From positions 1 to 13,477 of the forward strand of contig CAMCXV010000031.1 in the NCBI GenBank assembly GCA_945883665.1: 13,477 bases of DNA. Reading direction: 5' to 3'. Below the pieces are notes generated by a model. The model was not told the origin of the DNA. It saw only the letters and a program-made list of their open reading frames with translations, and searched no databases. Made by a program: the position numbers and the translations under genes. Below, one piece after another: positions 7,651 to 13,477 of this stretch. The DNA is from Rickettsia typhi. GTDB lineage: Bacteria > Pseudomonadota > Alphaproteobacteria > Rickettsiales > Rickettsiaceae. How positions within the stretch are numbered: position 1 is the stretch's first letter; each line of letters opens with the position of its first letter.

Positions 7651-9930
7651 CTACAATTTACTGTTATTGATAGAATCCATAATAGCAAAAGCAGCTACTT
7701 CTAAAATATCACTTGCAGAAGATCCCATAGGAATAATCTGTACAGGATACTCAAAACCATTTAGAATTGGACCAATAAACACCTCCCCAGCAAGTTCTTC
7801 AAGTAATTGAGTAGCAATAGCAGCAGAATGAAGACCTGGCATAATAAGTACATTTGCTGCCCCAGTTAATCTACAAAAAGGATATAATTTTTGCAAATCA
7901 GGATTTAAGGCAACTTCAGCTGACATTTCTCCATCATATTCAAAATCCAAGTTCATTTTATCAAGTATTTCTATAGACTCTCGAATCCTAAGAGATTTTT
8001 CTCGAATTGGGTTGCCAAAATTAGAGAAAGAAATCATGGCAATTCGTGGCTTGTATCCTATAGATTTTGCAATTTCCGCTGTTTGCAAAGTAATTTCTAC
8101 TAAATCCTGAGCTTGAGGTAATTCACAAATAGTATTATCGGCAAAAATTATATTATGCTCTTTTGAAATCATTATAGAGTAACCCATAACTCTTTTATCT
8201 TTTTTAGGTCCGATTACTTTTGATATGTCATCTATAGTATCATAATAACTTTTCGTAAGACCAGTTACCATCGCATCAGCATCGCCACAAGCGATCATAC
8301 AGGCAGCAAAAATATTTCGATCAGATTTTACAAGGCGTGTGCAATCTCTATATAAATAACCCATACGCTGCAATTTTTTGTAAAGATAATCTATATATTT
8401 GTTTAAATTATTATTAATTGCCGCATTCATAACTGTAATACCCTCAAGAGAGCAACCACCTCCTAAAGCTTCTACAATTGGATCAATTTTACTGTGTCTA
8501 CCAATAATAATCGGCAATCCATAATGTTCATCACGCATCACCATTGCAGCTTTTATTACTTCTTCTTCTTCTCCTTCTGCAAATATAACTCTTTGCAAAG
8601 GAGCATGGCTAATTTTATCAAACACAAAATGCATATAATTTGAAGTAGGATTTAGTCTACTCGCAAGCTCTGCTGTATATTTTTTAACATTAATCTCTTT
8701 AATCTTAGCTACACCACTTTTTATTGCAGCCTGTGCTACCGCTACTGGAACGGTTGTAATCAATCTTGGATCAAAAGGAACTGGAATAATATAATTAGGA
8801 CCAAAGGTTTTTTTCTGACTATCATAAGCACGATAAACTTCTTCTGGCACTGGTTTTCTTGCAAGATCTGCTAGAGCATGGGCTGCTGCTATCTTCATTT
8901 CTTCATTAATATCGGTAGCTCTTACATCGAGCGCACCCCTGAAAATGTAAGGAAAACCCATTACATTATTCACTTGATTATCATAATCCGATCTACCAGT
9001 TGCTATAATCGCATCGTCTCTAACTGATTTTATATCTTCAGGAGTGATTTCTGGATCTGGATTAGCCATTGCAAAAATTATTGGATTCTTAGCCATAGAA
9101 ATAATCATTTCTTTGGTTACAGCACCCTTTACAGATAAGCCTAAAAATACATCAGCACCTTTTATAGCCTCACTTAATGTTCGATGTTGCGTAATCGATG
9201 CTTTTTCTTCTTTCCATTTATTCATCCCCTCAGTTCTTCCTTTATATATAACCCCATGTGTATCACAAAGAATAATATTATCTCTTGAAACTCCAAGGGA
9301 AATAGCAAGATTAATGCATGATATTGCAGCAGCTCCTGCTCCATTAACTACAATCTTAACTTCAGACATTTTTCTATTTGTCAAAAACACAGCATTTATT
9401 AATGCAGCACCAGTAATTATAGCAGTACCGTGTTGATCATCGTGAAATACTGGTATATCCATTAACTTATTAAGTTTTTCTTCAATGACAAAACATTCAG
9501 GAGCTTTTATATCTTCTAAATTAATTCCTCCCCAAGTATAACCGAGATGTTTTACTGTATTAACAAACTCATCAATATCAGAAGTATCAACCTCTATATC
9601 AAAACAATCAATATCAGCAAATTTTTTAAATAATACAGCTTTACCTTCCATGACAGGTTTAGAAGCCGCAGCTCCTAAATTACCAAGACCTAAAACAGCT
9701 GTACCATTAGAAATCACCGCCACTGTATTCCCTCTAGCGGTATATCTATATATATCATCTGGGTTCTTTTTGATTTCAAGACAAGGAGCTGCAACACCTG
9801 GAGAATAAGCCAAAGCTAGATCTTGCTGGGTTAAAAGTTTCTTTGTCGGCTTTAAAGCTATTTTTCCAGCTTGACCTTTTTCGTGATACTCTAAAGCTTT
9901 TATGTAATCAGGTGAGTGTTTATTATCCAT
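7651..9930 (-). CDS. maeB: NADP-dependent malic enzyme with C-terminal phosphotransacetylase-like domain (MaeB type)
   Basis: It converts malate to pyruvate and CO2 while reducing NAD(P)+, a route from host- or TCA-derived malate to pyruvate, acetyl-CoA and reductant in the cytoplasm. The 759-residue length fits the bifunctional-looking MaeB family. The malic N-domain contains [13 protein letters not shown] (41-53), [12 protein letters not shown] (75-86) and [17 protein letters not shown] (92-108). The metal/substrate motif is [17 protein letters not shown] (161-177), and the dinucleotide fold is [11 protein letters not shown] (194-204) and [13 protein letters not shown] (286-298). Residues about 430-755 are phosphotransacetylase-like ([48 protein letters not shown]). 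In MaeB proteins this domain is generally regulatory, binding acetyl-CoA, rather than catalytic. It starts 42 bp after the AEC permease stop, suggesting an operon. No clear ribosome site precedes the ATG. Confidence 0.96.
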   Translation of the reverse strand: MDNKHSPDYIKALEYHEKGQAGKIALKPTKKLLTQQDLALAYSPGVAAPCLEIKKNPDDIYRYTARGNTVAVISNGTAVLGLGNLGAAASKPVMEGKAVLFKKFADIDCFDIEVDTSDIDEFVNTVKHLGYTWGGINLEDIKAPECFVIEEKLNKLMDIPVFHDDQHGTAIITGAALINAVFLTNRKMSEVKIVVNGAGAAAISCINLAISLGVSRDNIILCDTHGVIYKGRTEGMNKWKEEKASITQHRTLSEAIKGADVFLGLSVKGAVTKEMIISMAKNPIIFAMANPDPEITPEDIKSVRDDAIIATGRSDYDNQVNNVMGFPYIFRGALDVRATDINEEMKIAAAHALADLARKPVPEEVYRAYDSQKKTFGPNYIIPVPFDPRLITTVPVAVAQAAIKSGVAKIKEINVKKYTAELASRLNPTSNYMHFVFDKISHAPLQRVIFAEGEEEEVIKAAMVMRDEHYGLPIIIGRHSKIDPIVEALGGGCSLEGITVMNAAINNNLNKYIDYLYKKLQRMGYLYRDCTRLVKSDRNIFAACMIACGDADAMVTGLTKSYYDTIDDISKVIGPKKDKRVMGYSIMISKEHNIIFADNTICELPQAQDLVEITLQTAEIAKSIGYKPRIAMISFSNFGNPIREKSLRIRESIEILDKMNLDFEYDGEMSAEVALNPDLQKLYPFCRLTGAANVLIMPGLHSAAIATQLLEELAGEVFIGPILNGFEYPVQIIPMGSSASDILEVAAFAIMDSINNSKL

Positions 9931-9972
9931 TTTAATATAATATAATATGTTTTATGATCAAATAATTATTCT

Positions 9973-10905
9973 TTATCCAAGAATATACACAAGTATTGAT
10001 AATGACAAGATAGAAAGTATTGTAGTAAAAGTAATTATTGAAGACATTGTCTCTAGATCCCCACCAAGTTGTCTAGATAAAATATACGCAGAACTAGCAC
10101 ACGGCAAACAACTAAATAAAATCCCAACAGATTTTGCAACCCCCGTAATTGACATAATCCATAAAATTAAAAAAGTTATTATTGGTGTAATAATAAGTTT
10201 TATCAAACTTGCTGAAATAATAATCTTCATATTTTCTGGGCTAACCTTAAACTTTAAACTTGCTCCAACAATTAACATGCCGATTGTCAAAGCTGCATCT
10301 GATAAACTATCAATTGTTTTTTCAATACCAAAATTTAAATCAATTTCAAAATAATTAAATATAAACCCAACAAAACTAGCAATAACAAAAGGATTAGTTA
10401 TAATAGATTTGGACATTATAATCATGCTCCTCTTTCTTGAAGCTCCCCCACTATCTTGTGGTATATAATGGGCAAAACACATGATAGCTGTTACATTAGT
10501 TAATACTATCATATAAGGTGATATACTAGCGACTACTGATAATCCAACATCTCCAAACAAAGCCGAACTCAGAGCAAAAAAAATGTAGTTATTGTATCTC
10601 GTCGTTCCTTGAAATAAAGATGTAAATTGAGCCTTATCATAATTTTCTTTTGTTTGATAATATACGACAAGAGCAGACACTATTAAATTTGATATTATCA
10701 GAGCAGAGACTAATCGAAAAAATTCTGAGGAGGCTAATTCAAGCCTGTATACGCTACCAAATAAAACAGCTGGAAATAATAGATAAAAAGATAATTTTTC
10801 AAGGCCACGCCAGAATTCATCGGAAATAAGCCACTTCTTTCTAATAAAACTACCAATTATGGCGATCAGAACAATAGGCAAAACATTACAAAAAACGCTA
10901 TACAT
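9973..10905 (-). CDS. AEC-family (auxin efflux carrier-type) permease, putative organic-acid transporter
   Basis: A 310-residue integral inner-membrane protein with roughly ten hydrophobic segments in two halves, as in the AEC family. Recognisable family features are the N-terminal LPIVLIAIIGSFIRKK, the paired motif LSFYLLFPAVLF (38-49), FQGTTRYNNYIFF (98-110), TNPFVIASFVGFIFN (170-184), GMLIVGASL (209-217) and the C-terminal LPCASSAYILSRQLGGD (267-283), which is very typical of proteobacterial members. Characterised bacterial AEC proteins move malonate, malate or related dicarboxylates. Substrate cannot be read from sequence, but the malic enzyme gene 42 bp downstream on the same strand makes malate an attractive inference. 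The start at 10905 gives a complete first membrane segment; only a weak AAGAAA-like ribosome site is visible. Confidence 0.9.
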   Translation of the reverse strand: MYSVFCNVLPIVLIAIIGSFIRKKWLISDEFWRGLEKLSFYLLFPAVLFGSVYRLELASSEFFRLVSALIISNLIVSALVVYYQTKENYDKAQFTSLFQGTTRYNNYIFFALSSALFGDVGLSVVASISPYMIVLTNVTAIMCFAHYIPQDSGGASRKRSMIIMSKSIITNPFVIASFVGFIFNYFEIDLNFGIEKTIDSLSDAALTIGMLIVGASLKFKVSPENMKIIISASLIKLIITPIITFLILWIMSITGVAKSVGILFSCLPCASSAYILSRQLGGDLETMSSIITFTTILSILSLSILVYILG

Positions 10906-10990
10906 GCTTATTTCTTATTTTTAAAGATAAAATTAAGCTATTAAAAAGATCTCTAAATTAATAATAGCAATATACTATCATCAACCAAGA

Positions 10991-11007
10991 AAGCTTTTAC
11001 AAAGCTT
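10991..11007. repeat. Short perfect inverted repeat between CoxF-like gene and permease
   Basis: AAGCTTT-TAC-AAAGCTT is a perfect 7-bp hairpin with a 3-nt loop, 12 bp beyond the stop of the CoxF-like gene. On the minus strand it is followed by only TCTT, so if it ends transcription it is a weak terminator. Confidence 0.3.
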
Positions 11008-11018
11008 AAAACATTAAC

Positions 11019-11144
11019 TTAGGCTGATAGCTTTACTATAGTTACTGAATAGATCAAAACAATAATAAAAAAAATTATCAGCATTACTACATAATTCTTT
11101 TTTTTTAACTCAGGCGGTAAATTATTTTTTTTCATCTGCTTCAT
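11019..11144 (-). CDS. Small single-pass membrane protein, CoxF-like
   Basis: A 41-residue reading frame. It has a short polar, lysine-rich N-terminus (NNLPPELKKKN, 7-17), one membrane segment (YVVMLIIFFIIVLIYSV, 18-34) and the ending TIVKLSA. This layout, with a basic-Asn head, one helix and a terminal (V/I)T(I/L)(V/A)K(L/G), resembles the small CoxF proteins of alphaproteobacterial cytochrome c oxidase assembly clusters, usually found between ctaB and ctaG. If correct, it acts in the inner membrane during aa3-oxidase biogenesis. Here it is separated from oxidase genes and precedes the AEC permease by 113 bp. The start at 11144 has no strong ribosome site; M4 is an alternative. The frame is too short to be certain without homologues, and another small membrane protein is the alternative. 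Confidence 0.55.
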   Translation of the reverse strand: MKQMKKNNLPPELKKKNYVVMLIIFFIIVLIYSVTIVKLSA

Positions 11145-11278
11145 AATTCTAATTAAGTATTTTCCTAATTTATTATTGTTAAACTATACACTTATTTATC
11201 AATAACCAAACATTTTTTTATGTATAATAAATTAATAATCATTTCTAAAATCTATAAGAATCATATCAATAGATATTC

Positions 11279-11307
11279 TTGAAAAATAGCAACAAAAAGT
11301 ATAGACT
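11279..11307 (+). promoter_or_regulatory. Tentative prfA promoter
   Basis: TTGAAA at 11279-11284 is 17 bp from TAGACT at 11302-11307, placing a start site roughly 25 nt before the prfA ATG. The -10 is only a fair match. The rest of the 193-bp divergent spacer (11145-11337) contains TATAAT at 11223-11228 but no convincing partner -35, and no RNA gene is seen in it. Confidence 0.3.
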
Positions 11308-11337
11308 TCCGAAAAAATAATTAAATCACAAAACATA

Positions 11338-12408
11338 ATGAGTTTTCAAGAAAATTTAAACAAGATTTTAGTTAAGCATCAAGAATTATCAAATAAGCTT
11401 TCAACCGGTATTAAAGGTGAAGAATTTGTAAAATGTTCAAAAGAATATTCCGACCTTGAAGAAGTAGTACATCAGATTAATGATTACAATAAAGCGATTA
11501 AAGACCTAAGCGATGCCAAAGAATTTTTAAAAGATAAGAGTTTAGATTCCGAAACAAAAGAAATGATCGAACAAGAAATTTACTATCTAAACGAAAAGAT
11601 CCCCAATCTTGAAACAGAAGTAAAAGTTGCATTATTACCAAAAGACGAAGCTGATAGCAAAAGTGCTATAATTGAAGTAAGAGCTGGCACAGGAGGGGAA
11701 GAAGCGGCGTTATTTGCAGCAAGCCTATTTAGTATGTATCAACGTTATGCGGATCTCAAAGGCTGGAAATTCGAAATATTATCTATTTCTGAAATAGGTG
11801 TAGGTGGATATAAAGAGGCGTCAGCATCTATAAAAGGTCATAGTGTATTTTCTAAACTCAAATTTGAATCTGGAGTTCACAGAGTACAAAGAGTTCCGCA
11901 AACTGAGTCAAGTGGCAGAATTCATACATCAGCAGCAACAGTTGCTGTATTACCAGAAGCGGAAGAAGTAGATATTAAAATTGAAGAAAAAGATTTAAGA
12001 ATAGATACTTATAGAGCTTCAGGTGCTGGAGGTCAGCACGTTAATACAACTGATTCAGCAGTTAGAATTACTCATATACCAACAGGAGTTGTTGTATGCC
12101 AACAGGATGAAAAATCTCAACATAAAAACAAAGCAAAAGCACTGAAAATTTTACGTTCAAGAATTTACGAAGAAGAGCGTCAGAAAAGAGAACTTGAGCG
12201 TTCAACTTCTAGAAAAAGCCAAGTTGGTTCAGGTGACCGATCAGAAAGAATCAGAACTTATAACTTCCCACAAGGACGCATTACTGACCACCGCATTAAT
12301 CTTACTTTATACAAGATCGATGAAGTTTTAAGAGAAGGTAATCTAGATGAATTTATTCGAGCTCTAATCTCGGATGACGAAGCAAAAAGACTTGCAGAAG
12401 AAATTTAA
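11338..12408 (+). CDS. prfA: Peptide chain release factor 1 (RF1)
   Basis: RF1 recognises UAA and UAG stop codons in the ribosomal A site and triggers hydrolysis of peptidyl-tRNA. The 356-residue length is standard. The N-terminal coiled helical domain spans about 1-100. It is followed by [17 protein letters not shown] (111-127), the stop-codon-reading PxT tripeptide as P187-Q188-T189 within [15 protein letters not shown], and the catalytic GGQ at 231-233 ([15 protein letters not shown]). The C-terminus has [19 protein letters not shown] (302-320). The PxT form (rather than SPF) separates it from RF2. The ATG at 11338 lacks a Shine-Dalgarno, as do the other housekeeping genes here. The methyltransferase gene prmC, often adjacent, does not follow. 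Confidence 0.98.
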   Translation: MSFQENLNKILVKHQELSNKLSTGIKGEEFVKCSKEYSDLEEVVHQINDYNKAIKDLSDAKEFLKDKSLDSETKEMIEQEIYYLNEKIPNLETEVKVALLPKDEADSKSAIIEVRAGTGGEEAALFAASLFSMYQRYADLKGWKFEILSISEIGVGGYKEASASIKGHSVFSKLKFESGVHRVQRVPQTESSGRIHTSAATVAVLPEAEEVDIKIEEKDLRIDTYRASGAGGQHVNTTDSAVRITHIPTGVVVCQQDEKSQHKNKAKALKILRSRIYEEERQKRELERSTSRKSQVGSGDRSERIRTYNFPQGRITDHRINLTLYKIDEVLREGNLDEFIRALISDDEAKRLAEEI

Positions 12409-12421
12409 AACAAAAAAAATA

Positions 12422-12451
12422 TTCACAAAACATATTGAATTATGATACAAT
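12422..12451 (+). promoter_or_regulatory. Good extended -10 promoter for the lysine-rich peptide
   Basis: TTCACA at 12422-12427 and TACAAT at 12446-12451 are 18 bp apart, and TG at 12443-12444 gives an extended -10 (TGATACAAT). A start near 12458 leaves a leader of about 25 nt containing a strong ribosome site. It begins only 14 bp after the prfA stop. Confidence 0.55.
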
Positions 12452-12469
12452 CTTGGAATTCAATTAAAC

Positions 12470-12477
12470 AGGAAGAG
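12470..12477 (+). promoter_or_regulatory. Strong Shine-Dalgarno of the lysine-rich peptide
   Basis: AGGAAGAG lies 5 nt before the ATG at 12483. It stands out because most larger genes in the window have no clear ribosome site, and it supports translation of this very short frame. Confidence 0.65.
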
Positions 12478-12482
12478 TAAAA

Positions 12483-12587
12483 ATGACAAAAGGACAAGAC
12501 AAAAAGAAAGAAGCTAAAAAAGAGCCGACTCACAAATCAATAAAAGAAAAACGTGCGGCAAAAGCAGCTAAAAAGGCAACGAAATAG
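12483..12587 (+). CDS. 34-residue lysine-rich basic peptide
   Basis: The frame encodes 34 residues, 13 of them lysine, beginning MTKGQDKKKEAKKEP and ending EKRAAKAAKKATK. It has no hydrophobic segment and is probably a disordered or helical cytoplasmic peptide. Short proteins with an 'M(A/S/T)KGQ...EAKKPK' pattern recur as unnamed small basic proteins in proteobacteria, and this one resembles them from memory; their role is not known to me. Support for it being real comes from its signals: an extended -10 promoter, an AGGAAGAG ribosome site and a perfect hairpin starting 18 bp after the stop, which together make a self-contained transcription unit of about 190 nt. A nucleic-acid-binding role is only a guess from charge. 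A small RNA with an incidental frame is the alternative. Confidence 0.7.
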   Translation: MTKGQDKKKEAKKEPTHKSIKEKRAAKAAKKATK

Positions 12588-12605
12588 AGACCATTTATAA
12601 TATCC

Positions 12606-12642
12606 ATATTCAAAAAAGGTTTTTTTCGCCTTTTTTGAATAT
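12606..12642. terminator. Hairpin terminator after the lysine-rich peptide
   Basis: ATATTCAAAAAAGG (12606-12619) and CCTTTTTTGAATAT (12629-12642) form a perfect 14-bp stem with a 9-nt T-rich loop. The GG/CC closing pairs followed by six T residues give the core of a factor-independent terminator on the plus strand. The symmetry would let it work in either direction. Confidence 0.65.
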
Positions 12643-12673
12643 CCCCTCATTAAGCTTCTGTAATTACATTCAA

Positions 12674-12800
12674 AACCCAAGAAGAGTCAATCACATCTTT
12701 TTTGTAAAAAAATTTCTGGACAAAATAATTGTATTATTTACTATAATCATTAAGTACTAACCGAAGATTAAACCAATATAATAACCACAAATCTTGGGTT
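12674..12800. repeat. 9-bp inverted repeat flanking the CCCCTIF-gene promoter
   Basis: AACCCAAGA at 12674-12682 is the exact reverse complement of TCTTGGGTT at 12792-12800. The arms are 109 bp apart and bracket the promoter candidate at 12717-12747. The GC-rich core is notable in such AT-rich DNA. It could be a split operator; coincidence cannot be excluded. Confidence 0.4.
12717..12747 (+). promoter_or_regulatory. Likely promoter of the CCCCTIF-ending protein
   Basis: TGGACA at 12717-12722 matches the -35 consensus at five of six positions, and TATAAT at 12742-12747 is a perfect -10. The spacer is 19 bp, longer than ideal. It would give a leader of about 80 nt before the ATG at 12836. A second TATAAT at 12812-12817 is too close to the ribosome site to be useful. 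Confidence 0.45.
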
Positions 12801-12821
12801 AGTTTTGTTAATATAATAATT

Positions 12822-12827
12822 AGGAGG
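12822..12827 (+). promoter_or_regulatory. Consensus Shine-Dalgarno of the CCCCTIF-ending protein
   Basis: AGGAGG sits 8 nt before the ATG at 12836 and is the best ribosome site in the window. It fixes the start codon and suggests strong translation. Confidence 0.85.
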
Positions 12828-12835
12828 GAATTTTT

Positions 12836-13093
12836 ATGAGCAAGAATACTGATAAAGTTAAAGCTGATTATAAAGGATACTCTAAACATTCAGAAAATTA
12901 CCAAAGAGATCTCTTAACAGCTCAAGAAAAAGATGCAGCTGCTAATGCTAATAGAGCACCGCATGAACGCGATCCAGAAATAGATGCTAAGTTTGATAAT
13001 TGCATTTCTTATGTAGCATCGTGCTGCATGGGCGATTCTGATTCTGACGATTCTGGGGAAGGAGGTAATTGCTGTTGTTGCACAATTTTTTAA
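12836..13093 (+). CDS. 85-residue Cys-rich-tailed protein with CaaX-like C-terminus, candidate host-lipidated effector
   Basis: I do not recognise the family. The product is hydrophilic and charged over residues 1-52 with no signal peptide or membrane helix. It then has ISYVASCC (57-64), an acidic linker (GDSDSDDSGEGG, 66-77) and the ending NCCCCTIF. Cysteines are at 56, 63, 64 and 79-82. The last four residues, C82-T-I-F, fit a eukaryotic CaaX prenylation box; Phe at the end is accepted by protein prenyltransferases. Cysteines 79-81 could be palmitoylated, as in Ras- and Rho-type tails. Bacteria lack these enzymes, so the motif would make sense only if the protein reaches a eukaryotic cytosol, as shown for some Legionella and Salmonella effectors. 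That is inference: no secretion signal is visible, and a metal- or redox-active Cys tail is the alternative. A consensus ribosome site, promoter and hairpin terminator bracket it. Confidence 0.8.
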   Translation: MSKNTDKVKADYKGYSKHSENYQRDLLTAQEKDAAANANRAPHERDPEIDAKFDNCISYVASCCMGDSDSDDSGEGGNCCCCTIF

Positions 13094-13101
13094 TAATTCC
13101 T

Positions 13102-13130
13102 GAGTCAATCATAAATTTTATGATTGACTC
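13102..13130. terminator. Hairpin between convergent genes
   Basis: GAGTCAATCATAAA and TTTATGATTGACTC are perfect 14-nt arms around a single T, realistically an 11-bp stem with a 7-nt loop. It starts 8 bp after the stop of the CCCCTIF protein and ends 15 bp before the stop of the convergent gene, so it probably serves both. No long T-run follows on either strand. Confidence 0.55.
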
Positions 13131-13145
13131 TTGACTTCTACATAC

Positions 13146-13472
13146 TCAAACTAGCTCAACACTCTTGTTTGGGTTCTTAACTTTATGTAAAGTAGGAACA
13201 TTGCTTTTTGAATTATTAGTGTGAGGTGCAATCTTGTTGGCTATGATCATTAAATCTTTCGATAATGATTCACTTTTGCCTAAAATAATAGAATCTTTAG
13301 CTTTATCGCTACTTACTTCTAGTTGCACCCCCTTGTTTTTCTCTATTTCTTTTTGCATTGCCTCATATTGCCCTCTATTTACAGGTAGAGTATATATTTT
13401 TCCATCTCGCTTAATACATACTGGCGATTCTTTATCTGTAGAACTATAGTGAACTGGTATAGGAGTTGTCAT
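13146..13472 (-). CDS. Unidentified hydrophilic protein, possibly 5'-incomplete
   Basis: A 108-residue frame that I cannot assign to a family. It is soluble and charged, without signal peptide or membrane segment. The most structured-looking part is PVCIKRDGKIYTLPVNRGQYEAMQKEIEKN (17-46), where a short strand pair seems to lead into an amphipathic helix. The C-terminal 25 residues are Asn/Lys/Ser-rich and probably disordered. The ATG at 13472 is only 5 bases from the window edge and the upstream codon is open, so the true start may lie outside. The GGAA just before this ATG is too close to act as a normal ribosome site. It converges on the CCCCTIF gene across a shared hairpin. Coding is likely, given a frame running over 300 bases in AT-rich DNA. 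Confidence 0.6.
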   Translation of the reverse strand: MTTPIPVHYSSTDKESPVCIKRDGKIYTLPVNRGQYEAMQKEIEKNKGVQLEVSSDKAKDSIILGKSESLSKDLMIIANKIAPHTNNSKSNVPTLHKVKNPNKSVELV

Positions 13473-13477
13473 TTCCA

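Noticed and set aside
9044..9436. 130-codon plus-strand frame inside maeB
   Set aside because: It lies fully opposite conserved malic-enzyme motifs, and its hydrophobic composition is the complement of the real gene.
9931..9972. TTGATC and TATATT as a possible promoter for maeB
   Set aside because: The -10 would sit only a few bases from the ATG, and the AT-rich 42-bp gap makes such matches expected by chance.
9947..10354. 135-codon plus-strand frame opposite the AEC permease
   Set aside because: It is the complement of membrane segments with typical AEC motifs on the minus strand; Ile/Lys-rich product without recognisable domain.
11219..11281. 20-codon plus-strand frame beginning MYNKLII in the prfA upstream spacer
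   Set aside because: Low-complexity product in AT-rich DNA with no ribosome site; chance occurrence is likely.
10906..11337. Possible tRNA or other structured RNA in the longest low-coding stretch
   Set aside because: No cloverleaf-like arms or T-loop consensus found; the stretch is explained by the CoxF-like frame and AT-rich spacers.
12914..13108. 64-codon minus-strand frame opposite the CCCCTIF gene
   Set aside because: It begins inside the terminator hairpin region and lacks a ribosome site; the plus-strand frame has a consensus one.
13234..13449. 71-codon plus-strand frame opposite the unidentified gene at the right edge
   Set aside because: Shorter than the minus-strand frame, no upstream ribosome site, and it runs into the other gene without promoter signals.

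Overview
This AT-rich window most likely comes from an obligate intracellular alphaproteobacterium of the order Rickettsiales, probably Rickettsiaceae or a protist-associated relative. The basis is the base composition, the housekeeping genes present (RecG, a MaeB-type malic enzyme, release factor 1, a CoxF-like oxidase-assembly peptide) and genes typical of host-associated lineages (autotransporters, an NB-ARC/TPR protein). The genus cannot be fixed from this sequence alone.

Layout. Bases 1-305 (minus) hold the 5' end of an exported protein resembling the start of an inverse-autotransporter (invasin/intimin-type) barrel. A 149-bp divergent spacer carries a nested palindrome. It separates that gene from a 974-residue plus-strand protein that joins a LuxR-type helix-turn-helix, one hydrophobic segment, an NB-ARC/STAND NTPase and a row of kinesin-light-chain-type TPRs. 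Convergent to it (3436-5394, minus) is a classical autotransporter with a GDSL-esterase-like passenger. Together these look like a surface and host-interaction block.

The middle is a minus-strand housekeeping run: a 41-residue CoxF-like membrane peptide (11019-11144), an AEC-family permease (9973-10905), maeB (7651-9930) and recG (5495-7588). Permease and malic enzyme are only 42 bp apart, which suggests organic-acid (malate-like) uptake feeding pyruvate and NADPH production.

The right part is plus-strand. It has prfA (11338-12408), then a 34-residue lysine-rich peptide with its own promoter, strong Shine-Dalgarno and hairpin terminator. Next is an 85-residue protein with the window's best Shine-Dalgarno sequence and a C-terminus of four cysteines followed by Thr-Ile-Phe. 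That end reads as a eukaryotic CaaX prenylation box preceded by possible palmitoylation cysteines. A perfect hairpin separates it from a convergent unidentified gene that runs to within 5 bases of the right edge.

The most interesting items are the CaaX-ending small protein, a candidate host-lipidated effector, and the HTH-membrane-NB-ARC-TPR fusion, whose predicted topology is hard to reconcile with its domains. No tRNA, rRNA, insertion sequence or CRISPR array was seen. All family assignments come from reading motifs, not from database searches.
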